Origin: Coprococcus sp.
Lineage (GTDB): Bacteria > Bacillota > Clostridia > Lachnospirales > Lachnospiraceae
Direction: 5' to 3'
NCBI GenBank assembly: GCA_016297325.1
Contig: JAEDGW010000042.1
Span: 1 to 19,959 of the forward strand
Length of the DNA stretch: 19,959 nucleotides
Each line of letters opens with the position of its first letter. Within the stretch, counting starts at the first letter, position 1. Position numbers and translations under genes: made by a program. Shown here piece after piece: positions 1-6,639 of the stretch. The notes beneath the pieces are model-generated. The model did no database searches. It saw only the letters and a program-made list of their open reading frames with translations, and had not been told where the DNA came from.

Positions 1-365
1 TGCTGTATCCATTTTAATAGACCATCTGCATCCATTTCACCTGAGGCAACAGACAAAATTGTGGATATTAATTCGTCATCCTCATAGGAAAGAGTAATGC
101 TGTTGAGGTTAAGAAATACTAACATTGCGTGGGTTCCGATTCTTTTGTTACCGTCGATGAATGGATGGTTTCGTATCAGACCGAAACCAAGACGGACGGC
201 TTTTTCAAGTACGGTAGGATACAAATCCTGACCGGAAAAAGTCTGGAAAGGTGTATTGACTGCAGAATCCAGAAGACCTTCATCACGAACGCCATCAGAG
301 CCGCCTGACTCAGCTATCAAGACTGAATGAAGCAGCAGAATCTGTCGTTTTTTTAGTATTTTCAT
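1..365 (-). CDS. doc: Doc/Fic-family death-on-curing toxin, 3' end off the window
   Basis: Reading the complement from ATG at 365 gives 121 codons without a stop before the window edge. The protein begins MKILKKRQILLLHSVLIAES and carries the Fic/Doc core motif HPFIDGNKRIG at residues 67-77, with His67 as the expected catalytic residue. Family knowledge: Doc proteins are small (about 125-130 residues) Fic-fold enzymes; phage P1 Doc phosphorylates elongation factor EF-Tu and stops translation, while classical Fic proteins transfer AMP. The motif has D71-G72 where P1 Doc has N-A, so I cannot say which chemistry applies. The start ATG overlaps the antitoxin stop (ATGA at 365-362), which implies translational coupling. 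The visible part suggests only a few residues are missing. Confident as a Doc-type toxin of a chromosomal toxin-antitoxin pair. Confidence 0.9.
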   Translation of the reverse strand, partial: MKILKKRQILLLHSVLIAESGGSDGVRDEGLLDSAVNTPFQTFSGQDLYPTVLEKAVRLGFGLIRNHPFIDGNKRIGTHAMLVFLNLNSITLSYEDDELISTILSVASGEMDADGLLKWIQ

Positions 366-604
366 TTCGCAAGTTCCTCGTAGACGTGTTTGTTGCGCTG
401 CATCAGTTCTTTAGATGCTGTCAGCACATCATCATCTGATGCTGCCTGCATAGAGTCGGCCTGATTAAATTCGTAGATGATATATCTTGGAGCATTATTT
501 TTCATAATCACAGCTGAGCCGTATTGGTCCACAAGACGAGCAACTTTAGAAAAATTCTGGTTCGCAAGGGAAATAGGAATGATTGTATCAGTGTTAATAT
601 TCAT
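362..604 (-). CDS. Phd/YefM-family antitoxin
   Basis: An 80-residue protein starting MNINTDTIIPISLANQNF, with the N-terminal Phd/YefM fold (residues about 5-50, including PISLANQNFSKVARLVDQYG and the strand before PRYIIYEF) that normally binds operator DNA. A C-terminal acidic and helical segment (about 51-80) is expected to wrap and neutralise the toxin. The start is supported by the ribosome binding site AAGGAGGG on the complement near 611-618. It lies directly before the Doc gene with an ATGA overlap, the classical antitoxin-first order. By family analogy the antitoxin and toxin repress their own promoter together. Length and composition are normal for the family, with no sign of decay. 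Confidence 0.9.
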   Translation of the reverse strand: MNINTDTIIPISLANQNFSKVARLVDQYGSAVIMKNNAPRYIIYEFNQADSMQAASDDDVLTASKELMQRNKHVYEELAK

Positions 605-627
605 AGTGTGCCCTCCTTTTTGTTTAT

Positions 628-656
628 AGTATATGCAAATTATAGGATAAAATCAA
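628..656 (-). promoter_or_regulatory. Sigma-A-type promoter of the antitoxin-toxin pair
   Basis: On the complement there is a -35 box TTGATT (656-651), a 17-base spacer and a -10 box TATACT (633-628). Transcription would start about 620 and run into the AAGGAGGG ribosome binding site of the antitoxin gene. Self-repression by the Phd/Doc complex would be expected here, but I see only short imperfect symmetry around the -10 box and do not mark an operator. Confidence 0.7.
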
Positions 657-908
657 CCTAGAAATTATTGAAATTTTGGTTTGAACTTGGAAATCAGATT
701 CTTTTCTGCTTGTAAGAAAACTTTGAGTAAATGGCACATGGCAATCAATTCAAGCCTAATCCTTAACAATGCAAGCCGGAATGGAGATATTGGCTTCGAA
801 AGCCTTACAGAAGCAAGCTGAAAAATCGTTAAACGGTTGTTTCCGTTGGCTTATGGTCGAAAAAGTATCATCGTTCAGTAAGAAACGTTCCTTTATTATT
901 ACATATGA
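657..908. other. Intergenic stretch without a convincing gene
   Basis: About 250 bases separate the toxin-antitoxin promoter from the end of the phosphate transporter gene. No ORF here has a ribosome binding site or recognisable product. On the minus strand, downstream of the transporter, a small hairpin AACGG-AAACAA-CCGTT (847-832) is followed by a run of five T after six bases. It could be a weak terminator of the transporter gene. A second small hairpin, GGCTT-cga-AAGCC (792-804), has no T-tract. I see nothing else. Confidence 0.4.
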
Positions 909-2996
909 TTATTTCTTCTTTTGACTTTTCTTACTCTTTTCAGAATATTTGTCATTGATTCGTTCTTTTATCTTATCATGTTTTTCTGACACTTTATTTT
1001 TGGCTGACTTCTTCTTTCCGGATTGTCCATCATTTGACTTCTTCTGGCTTTCTTTCTGTCTGCCATCTTCTTTGTTTTTGTCTGGCTTTTCACTGGTCAT
1101 AGCATCTATGGCTGGCGTGCTCTCAGACTTTAATGTATCAGGTATATCAGTTTTTTCATCGGCTGTTGTTATCTGACGCAGCTCCTTCAGGCTGTTGTTA
1201 AATCCTTCTGTTATAGGATCTGCATACATGGAAGAGTAGTAAGCGTACAGGGCTTTGTATTCCTCGGAGGTCTTGTAGCCGGTGATATAGATATGACCGT
1301 GCATCTCGTCCATGTGTATTCCACGTATCTTCTTGGCTATATGAAGTCCGATGTTCTTACAGTGGCTTCCGATACGGTCGAGACTTGTGAGTATATCTAC
1401 AAGGGCAAAACCACCCGGTATACCGCATTCTCCGACCTGGAGTCTTATTACGTGATGATCTTTTATGAGCTCAGTGATCTCGCTTATGGTCTGTGCAAGA
1501 GGCTCTATTCGGGATATTGCCTGAAGATCGTCTTCTTTGAACGCACTGAGTGTCATATCTATGATATTGTCAGTAGCTTTAAGTGCTGTCTGTATCTCTT
1601 TCATTCCCTGATCGGAGAAGTTTATCTTCTGGTCGATGATGTTTCTTGACACAACCAGGATGTTCTCACAGTGGTCTCCGATACGCTCCATGTCACTGAG
1701 ACTGTTTAAAAGCTCAGATACATCAAGTCTCTCTGATCTGGACATGTTGTTCTGAGATGTAACTTTGAGAAGGAAGTTGTTCAGAGAGCTCTCACATTTG
1801 TCGATGAAATCCTCATTTTCTTCAAGCTTTGCAGCGTATTCTTCATTGTACTCAGATATAAGTCCGCAGGCGAGTGAGAAGTTCTCACGTATACAGTCTG
1901 CCATGGCAAACATGACGTTTCTTGCCTGTGAGATAGCAATGGCAGGCGTCGAGATAAGTCGTGGATCCAGGGATGCAAGTTCTTTGTCGATCTTGGATTC
2001 TTCGTCGTCCTTTATGATCTTTCCTGTGAGCTTTGCCACCTGATTTGTAAATGGCAGAAGTATGATACTTATGATGAAGTTGAACAGGAAGTGGACATTT
2101 GCTATATTTCCACGGTTTACTACCTTTTCCATAAATGGCATATCTATAAAGAGCTGGAGCCCGTATATGACAACTACAAAGAATACTGCGCCAAATATGT
2201 TGAAGAGGAGGTAGGAGAGTGACACTCTCTTTGCTTTCTTGTTCGCACCGATTCCTCCTAAAATGATGGTCATACACTTACCTATATTCTGACCGATAAT
2301 AATAGGGATGGCTGTTCCATAGGTTACGACTCCTGTTGATGATATAGCCTGGAGTATACCGACAGAAGCGGATGAACTCTGTATGATGGCGGTCAGTACG
2401 AGACCTATGAGTATTCCGAGGAATGGATTGTTGAATGATGTGAACAGATTCTGGAAGCTTTCTGATTCTTTGAGTGGTGCAAATACTCCCTCCATGGTGT
2501 TCATACCGAGGAAAAGTACGCCAAGACCCACAAGAATGCTTGCGACATCGCGCTTCTTGTTGTTCTTAGTGAAAAGTATGATAAATGCACCTATACATAT
2601 AAGAATAGGAGCAAATGATGACGGTTTTAATAATCTCAAGAAAATGTTGCTTTCGCCGAGATCTCCAAGACGGAGAATCTGTGCCGTTGCGGTACTACCT
2701 ATGTTTGCACCGAATACCACCGGAATAGCCTGACCGAGCTTCATGATACCGGCATTTACAAAACCAATGAGCATGATGGTTGTTGCAGCCGAGCTCTGTA
2801 TGATGGCCGTGACGGCGGTTCCGAGCGTAAATCCTTTTATATTGCCGACTACCTGATTCTTTCCTGTTGTCAGCTTTTCAAGAACTTTTTCAAGACTTCC
2901 TCCTGCCAGATTCTTGAGCGAGGCACCCATGAGATTCATTCCGAAAAGGAACAGACCCACACCTCCAAGCAACGTTAAAATTGAAAACAGATCCAA
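909..2996 (-). CDS. Na+/phosphate cotransporter with PhoU-like C-terminal domain
   Basis: A membrane protein of about 695 residues related to bacterial NptA/YjbB and the SLC34 Na/Pi-cotransporter family. The two inverted repeats each carry the family's QSS signature: QSSAATT (about residues 67-73) and QSSSASVG (about 206-213), with paired GANIGST and GQNIGKC motifs. Hydrophobic helices fill the first 330 residues. A PhoU-like helical domain follows (about 360-590), and the last 65 residues are rich in lysine and serine. Expected role: Na+-coupled phosphate movement across the cytoplasmic membrane, with the PhoU part sensing or gating. I place the start at TTG 2996, because AGGAGGG lies nine bases before it; the longer reading from ATG 3029 would put that ribosome binding site inside the gene. 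It is transcribed divergently from the SSS-family gene across a 239-base gap. Direction of transport and the solute are inferred from family only. Confidence 0.88.
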   Translation of the reverse strand: MDLFSILTLLGGVGLFLFGMNLMGASLKNLAGGSLEKVLEKLTTGKNQVVGNIKGFTLGTAVTAIIQSSAATTIMLIGFVNAGIMKLGQAIPVVFGANIGSTATAQILRLGDLGESNIFLRLLKPSSFAPILICIGAFIILFTKNNKKRDVASILVGLGVLFLGMNTMEGVFAPLKESESFQNLFTSFNNPFLGILIGLVLTAIIQSSSASVGILQAISSTGVVTYGTAIPIIIGQNIGKCMTIILGGIGANKKAKRVSLSYLLFNIFGAVFFVVVIYGLQLFIDMPFMEKVVNRGNIANVHFLFNFIISIILLPFTNQVAKLTGKIIKDDEESKIDKELASLDPRLISTPAIAISQARNVMFAMADCIRENFSLACGLISEYNEEYAAKLEENEDFIDKCESSLNNFLLKVTSQNNMSRSERLDVSELLNSLSDMERIGDHCENILVVSRNIIDQKINFSDQGMKEIQTALKATDNIIDMTLSAFKEDDLQAISRIEPLAQTISEITELIKDHHVIRLQVGECGIPGGFALVDILTSLDRIGSHCKNIGLHIAKKIRGIHMDEMHGHIYITGYKTSEEYKALYAYYSSMYADPITEGFNNSLKELRQITTADEKTDIPDTLKSESTPAIDAMTSEKPDKNKEDGRQKESQKKSNDGQSGKKKSAKNKVSEKHDKIKERINDKYSEKSKKSQKKK

Positions 2997-3235
2997 GATA
3001 ATTGCCCTCCTGAGTAAAAAATATGTCACCTGTGTATAATCCAGGTAAAATCAATGTAATGAATATGCAAAAGCCCATTTGCATTCGATTATATCACAAC
3101 AGTAGTTTTTGTACTATTGAAAAAATAATGCAATTATTAGAAACATTTCGTCAAATGTAACAATAAATTAGATGGTGGCGGTTATTCTTCAAGTATGATA
3201 AAATGGGTTGACGTTCAATTTAGGAGATGTGAAAG

Positions 3236-4684
3236 ATGTCGATTTTTACAGATAAGAGAGTATTCGGTATAAAGAGAAAGAATTCCAGCGGTATAGCTAC
3301 TGCAGGCCAGGTATGCGCGAATGATGTCATACTCTGGGTCATCTTTCTCCTTCCTATAAATATAGTGCTCCACGGTGCCGGTCAGTGTTTTGTGGCTATA
3401 GGACTGTTTGCGGGAAATGTCATAGGATGGATATTCTTGTCCAAGAGGATGAACTCGTATGTGGAATTTTCTAAAAAGAAGATACACAATGCACCTGAGC
3501 TATTTGCTGCAAGATATGACTCGTGGATACTGAAGGATCTGGTCTCAGTGGTGTGGATCGTGACTCTTGGAGCAATACTTGTATCGGTGCTCAGGGTAAT
3601 AGTGTCAGTTGTGGCGTATTTCATGGACATGGATGAAAGTCTGTGCCTGGCGGCGATCACGGTGTGCCTGGTGCTTGCAACTATATTGGTTGACAACCGG
3701 TTTATGGGTATCATAAAGACAGTTGTATTTATCCTTGTCATATGCGTATGTCTTGCCATGATAGGGCTTATTTTTTACAGGATAGACGTGTATGAACTGC
3801 TGGATAATTACAGACGGTCAAGACTGAGTGGGGGTACAAGCATATATCTGAACATCATGTATTATGATGGAGAGCATATCAGTGTTGGAAGTGCGGTATC
3901 CATGGCCGGGGTAGGCTTTGGCTGTATCGCAATGCCGCTTATGTACAAGGGGGTTATAAATATCCGGGATGTGAAGGAACTTGATGCGGGAAGAATATGG
4001 GCCATAGTGTTTGAAGGACTCACGATCCTGTCCAGCTGTGTGCTTGCAATGCTTGTGGTTCCGGTCCTTTACCCTGAACGTGTGTACTCAGGAATGAATT
4101 CATTTCAGGTATACAATATGCTTCTCAAAAAACTCCTTGGAAGTGGCACTGTGGCATATGTTGCAAGATTTTTCATGCTTATGGTGTTCGTGCTTGCCGT
4201 TGTTGTCATGATGGAATCACTTATGAGAAATATATGTGAGCATATGAGAGGAATGGTGCCGTCTGTATTCAAAGATTACAGTTATGTGAAACTTCTGGTT
4301 GATATAGGAGTAGTAGTGATCACAGGTATCGCATTGTTTTTTGTGGCAGAATGTGCAAAGTACAACCGTGAGATGATGATAGCTCACAGCTGGGGACTCT
4401 GCGCGGCGGCACTTGCAGCGCCGCTCATATTCACGCTTATGTACAGAAATTCCACAAGATCCGGGATGTTTGCCGGCATTATCTCAGGTATAATTGCGTA
4501 TTTTCTGTGGCAGTATCTACCTATTATAGATAACGGCAGTCTGTCTGAATATTTTTCACTGAGCGGTGATGTGCCGGGATTTCTGGTAAGTGCACTTTTC
4601 TGCCTGGTGGTGAGCGCTGCAACGGATAAGAACAGTGAGGATGAGCTGAAGGTATTTGACAGGATGAGGGCAGACCAGTCGTAG
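3236..4684 (+). CDS. Divergent sodium:solute symporter (SSS) family membrane protein
   Basis: A 482-residue, strongly hydrophobic protein with about 11-12 predicted membrane segments. Weak but extended similarity to PutP-type SSS transporters is visible: a first core helix region (about residues 17-65), APELFAARY at about 84 where PutP has a PDYFxxRF-like segment, and MAGVGFGC...MYKGVINIRDVKEL at about 222-250 resembling the HILVRFMAI...VKEL region. The protein starts at the SSS core, so the extra N-terminal helix usual in PutP is absent; an in-frame stop lies two codons before the ATG, so it is not hidden upstream. The ribosome binding site TAGGAG precedes ATG 3236. Residues normally near the sodium site differ from PutP. 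Only 19 bases separate its stop from rlmH, so the two are probably cotranscribed. Substrate unknown; a sensor-like or non-transporting role is possible. Confidence 0.7.
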   Translation: MSIFTDKRVFGIKRKNSSGIATAGQVCANDVILWVIFLLPINIVLHGAGQCFVAIGLFAGNVIGWIFLSKRMNSYVEFSKKKIHNAPELFAARYDSWILKDLVSVVWIVTLGAILVSVLRVIVSVVAYFMDMDESLCLAAITVCLVLATILVDNRFMGIIKTVVFILVICVCLAMIGLIFYRIDVYELLDNYRRSRLSGGTSIYLNIMYYDGEHISVGSAVSMAGVGFGCIAMPLMYKGVINIRDVKELDAGRIWAIVFEGLTILSSCVLAMLVVPVLYPERVYSGMNSFQVYNMLLKKLLGSGTVAYVARFFMLMVFVLAVVVMMESLMRNICEHMRGMVPSVFKDYSYVKLLVDIGVVVITGIALFFVAECAKYNREMMIAHSWGLCAAALAAPLIFTLMYRNSTRSGMFAGIISGIIAYFLWQYLPIIDNGSLSEYFSLSGDVPGFLVSALFCLVVSAATDKNSEDELKVFDRMRADQS

Positions 4685-4703
4685 AAGCGGAGGAAGATCC
4701 AGG

Positions 4704-5162
4704 TTGATTTACAAGATAGCGTGTGTCGGACGTATAAAAGAAGATTATTTTACAGAATTGATAGACAGATACCGCAGGGAGATAGACAAGAGGGACAAGC
4801 TTGTTATATGTGAAGTCCCTGATGAGAGGATCCCGCAGAAAAGCGGTGAAAAGGTCAATTCCATGATAATACATGCTGAGACCGAGAGACTGAAGAATGT
4901 TATATCAAGGGACGATTATGTGATAGTGCTGTGCATAGAGGGGCGAAAGACCGCCACAGAGGAGCTTAAGAGCAGGATAGAACGTGCGAAGCAGCAGGGA
5001 TATGGTACGGTTACATTTGTCATAGGGGGATCCCTTGGTCTTGATCCGGATATCATAAGGATGGCTGACTATAAGTTCAGCGTGTCAGAGATGACATTTC
5101 CCCATCAGCTCATGAGGGTTGCTCTTGCAGAGCAGCTGCAGATCATATCTTCAGGAATGTGA
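4704..5162 (+). CDS. rlmH: RlmH, 23S rRNA pseudouridine-1915 N3-methyltransferase, lacking the C-terminal tail
   Basis: A 152-residue SPOUT-family protein starting at TTG 4704 behind AGCGGAGGAAG. The N-terminus MIYKIACVGRIKEDYF and PDE at 39-41 are typical of RlmH. The SAM-binding trefoil knot is intact: FVIGGSLGL at 105-113 and EMTFPHQLMR at 129-138. Family role: methylates the pseudouridine at 23S position 1915 in helix 69 near the decoding centre, as a homodimer. What is odd is the end: typical Firmicutes RlmH continues from LLEQ with YRAF...GEPYHK, while this one reads AEQLQIISSGM and stops, losing the YRAF and YHK residues. The other two frames after 5125 do not restore the missing motif, so this is not a simple frameshift. 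A divergent paralogue that keeps the tail ends 31 bases away on the other strand (5194-5592). Confidence 0.92.
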   Translation: MIYKIACVGRIKEDYFTELIDRYRREIDKRDKLVICEVPDERIPQKSGEKVNSMIIHAETERLKNVISRDDYVIVLCIEGRKTATEELKSRIERAKQQGYGTVTFVIGGSLGLDPDIIRMADYKFSVSEMTFPHQLMRVALAEQLQIISSGM

Positions 5163-5193
5163 AGATATGTATTTGGATGTGATGGATGAAATG

Positions 5194-5592
5194 TCACTTG
5201 TGATAGGTTATGTTATTTAATATGGTGAATGCCCGGTATACCTGTTCTGAGAGCAGGAGAGCAGACATCTCATCGGATGGGGATATGGAGCAGAGTGAGA
5301 ATTCTTCCATGCCGGAAGTTAGTCCGCTGTCATATCCTACATAATAATTGATCTTTGAGATCCCGCCCACTGATACGTCATTTATCTGCTTTGCATAGTC
5401 CTCGGATGATATGGTGAGATCATGTGACAGATAATAATTTGCAGTGTTTTTCCCGGATGTGAATTTTATCTTGTTCGGGAGACATACTATTTTGAGATTG
5501 CAGTATGGGGATACCCTTTTCTGATACTCAGCCATCGCTTTCTGGCATAAAGGGTTGATTTTTTTCTGATTAACGTATATGTTTATATCCAT
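5194..5592 (-). CDS. Divergent RlmH-like protein with intact tail but degenerate SAM knot
   Basis: A 132-residue protein read from ATG 5592, with GGAG eight bases before it; a longer reading from 5631 has no better signal. The start MDINIYVNQKKINPLCQKAM, the segment EYQKRVSPYCNLKIVCLP (22-39) and the tail EQVYRAFTILNNITYHK (116-132) match the RlmH pattern (ExIxxYxKRLxxYxKxxIxxxP and EQxYRAFxIxxxxPYHK). The middle is shortened. The knot reads YYVGYDSGL (83-91) instead of FVIGGSLGL, and the TFPHQLMR segment is replaced by ISPSDEMSA, so independent SAM binding is doubtful. It is convergent with rlmH (31-base gap). I infer a paralogue that lost catalysis on its own but kept the part a partner subunit would need. 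The alternative is a decaying duplicate, but the frame is open and the tail motif is preserved, which argues against plain decay. Confidence 0.78.
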   Translation of the reverse strand: MDINIYVNQKKINPLCQKAMAEYQKRVSPYCNLKIVCLPNKIKFTSGKNTANYYLSHDLTISSEDYAKQINDVSVGGISKINYYVGYDSGLTSGMEEFSLCSISPSDEMSALLLSEQVYRAFTILNNITYHK

Positions 5593-5708
5593 GTGATTTT
5601 CTCCGGTTGTAGTATTGGTGGCAGACATCATCCGCCGGACGACAGTTACATTATATAATAAATGATCATATTTACATAGTAGATAATATCACAAATGTGG
5701 AGGAAGTT

Positions 5709-6530
5709 ATGCATAAGAAATTACTTGCCCTTGATATTGATGGAACACTGACAAATACTAAAAAAGAGGTTACGCCAAGAACCCTTGAAAAGCTTATTGA
5801 GGTTCAGGAGGCAGGACACATAGTTGCCATAGCATCGGGAAGACCGCTCCCAGGAATCAGAAAGATAGCGGACACGATAGAGCTTGGGAGATTTGGCGGC
5901 TTTGTTCTTGCATTTAACGGCGGAAGGATAGTGAATTACAGCACGGGAGAGGTTGCGTACCAGGCTGTGCTGGACAATGATATAGTCAGAGAGATATATG
6001 ATTACTGTATAAAAGCCGGATGCGGAATGGTCACATATGACGGCGACAGGGTTATAACCGGAACGGACATAGACGGCTATATGACATTTGAGGCGAGCAT
6101 CAATCATATGGAGCTGGCCAGAATAGACAACTTCCGTGAATATATTGATTTTCCTCTGAACAAATGCCTGATAACGGCTGCGCCTGAGAAAGCAGAGAAA
6201 ATAGAACAGGAACTTTCTGAGAAATTCGGTGACAAAGTTACCATATTCCGTTCGGAGCCTTACTTTGTGGAAATCATGCCGATGAACGTCCACAAAGCAA
6301 CGTCCCTTGAGAAGCTGCTCGGAGTGCTTGATATGGATGTGAAGGATTTGATCGCCTGCGGTGACGGATACAATGATCTTACGATGATCCAGTATGCAGG
6401 AGTGGGAGTTGCCATGTCAAATGCCCAGGATATAGTAAAGCAGAATGCGGATTATGTAACGCTGTCGAATGATGATGACGGTCTTGTGCCGGTGATGGAC
6501 AAATTTGTCCTCGGAGACGATATAAAATAA
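5709..6530 (+). CDS. Cof-type HAD-IIB family phosphatase
   Basis: A 273-residue cytoplasmic hydrolase with all four HAD motifs: DIDGTL at 9-14 (nucleophile Asp9, acid/base Asp11), the Ser of IASGRP at 43, Lys196 in NVHKATSLEKLL, and GDGYND at 218-223 for magnesium. The long cap between motifs II and III is the C2 type of the Cof/YbjI-like subfamily, whose members dephosphorylate sugar phosphates, nucleotides, flavin or pyridoxal phosphate. The substrate cannot be read from sequence. I chose ATG 5709, because GTG 5697, four codons earlier, leaves the GGAGGAAG ribosome binding site inside the gene. It is divergent from the RlmH-like gene; both starts face an AT-rich gap containing the palindrome ATTATATAAT, which may hold promoters for both directions. 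Confidence 0.93.
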   Translation: MHKKLLALDIDGTLTNTKKEVTPRTLEKLIEVQEAGHIVAIASGRPLPGIRKIADTIELGRFGGFVLAFNGGRIVNYSTGEVAYQAVLDNDIVREIYDYCIKAGCGMVTYDGDRVITGTDIDGYMTFEASINHMELARIDNFREYIDFPLNKCLITAAPEKAEKIEQELSEKFGDKVTIFRSEPYFVEIMPMNVHKATSLEKLLGVLDMDVKDLIACGDGYNDLTMIQYAGVGVAMSNAQDIVKQNADYVTLSNDDDGLVPVMDKFVLGDDIK

Positions 6531-6557
6531 AAAAAATGTGAATTATCTATACTTACG

Positions 6558-6586
6558 TTGAATTTGTAGATTGTTTGTAGTAAAAT
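6558..6586 (+). promoter_or_regulatory. Sigma-A-type promoter of the LCP gene
   Basis: The -35 box TTGAAT (6558-6563), an exact 17-base spacer and the -10 box TAAAAT (6581-6586) lie about 55 bases before the ATG at 6640. The predicted transcription start is near 6593. Confidence 0.7.
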
Positions 6587-6604
6587 TCATTTTTGTATGA
6601 ATTT
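6583..6604. promoter_or_regulatory. Perfect 8-bp inverted repeat over the LCP transcription start
   Basis: AAATTCAT (6583-6590) and ATGAATTT (6597-6604) are exact reverse complements with a six-base spacer. They overlap the -10 box and the predicted start point. The position fits a repressor operator or a 5'-end mRNA hairpin. No regulator is encoded next to it. Confidence 0.4.
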
Positions 6605-6639
6605 GAAAGACTAATATACTGTAAATCTAGGAGAATAAT

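Noticed and set aside
769..924. A 51-codon plus-strand ORF starting MQAGMEILASKALQKQ.
   Set aside because: No ribosome binding site, no recognisable product, and its end overlaps the phosphate transporter gene antisense.
2997..3029. Longer reading of the phosphate transporter from ATG 3029.
   Set aside because: It would place the AGGAGGG ribosome binding site inside the coding region; TTG 2996 has the correct spacing.
5125..5194. A frameshift at the end of rlmH that would hide the missing YRAF...YHK tail.
   Set aside because: Reading the other two frames after 5125 gives no tail motif, so a simple frameshift or single-base sequencing error does not explain the loss.
5593..5631. Longer reading of the RlmH-like gene from ATG 5631.
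   Set aside because: The extra 13 residues do not match RlmH N-termini and GGAG lies just before ATG 5592.
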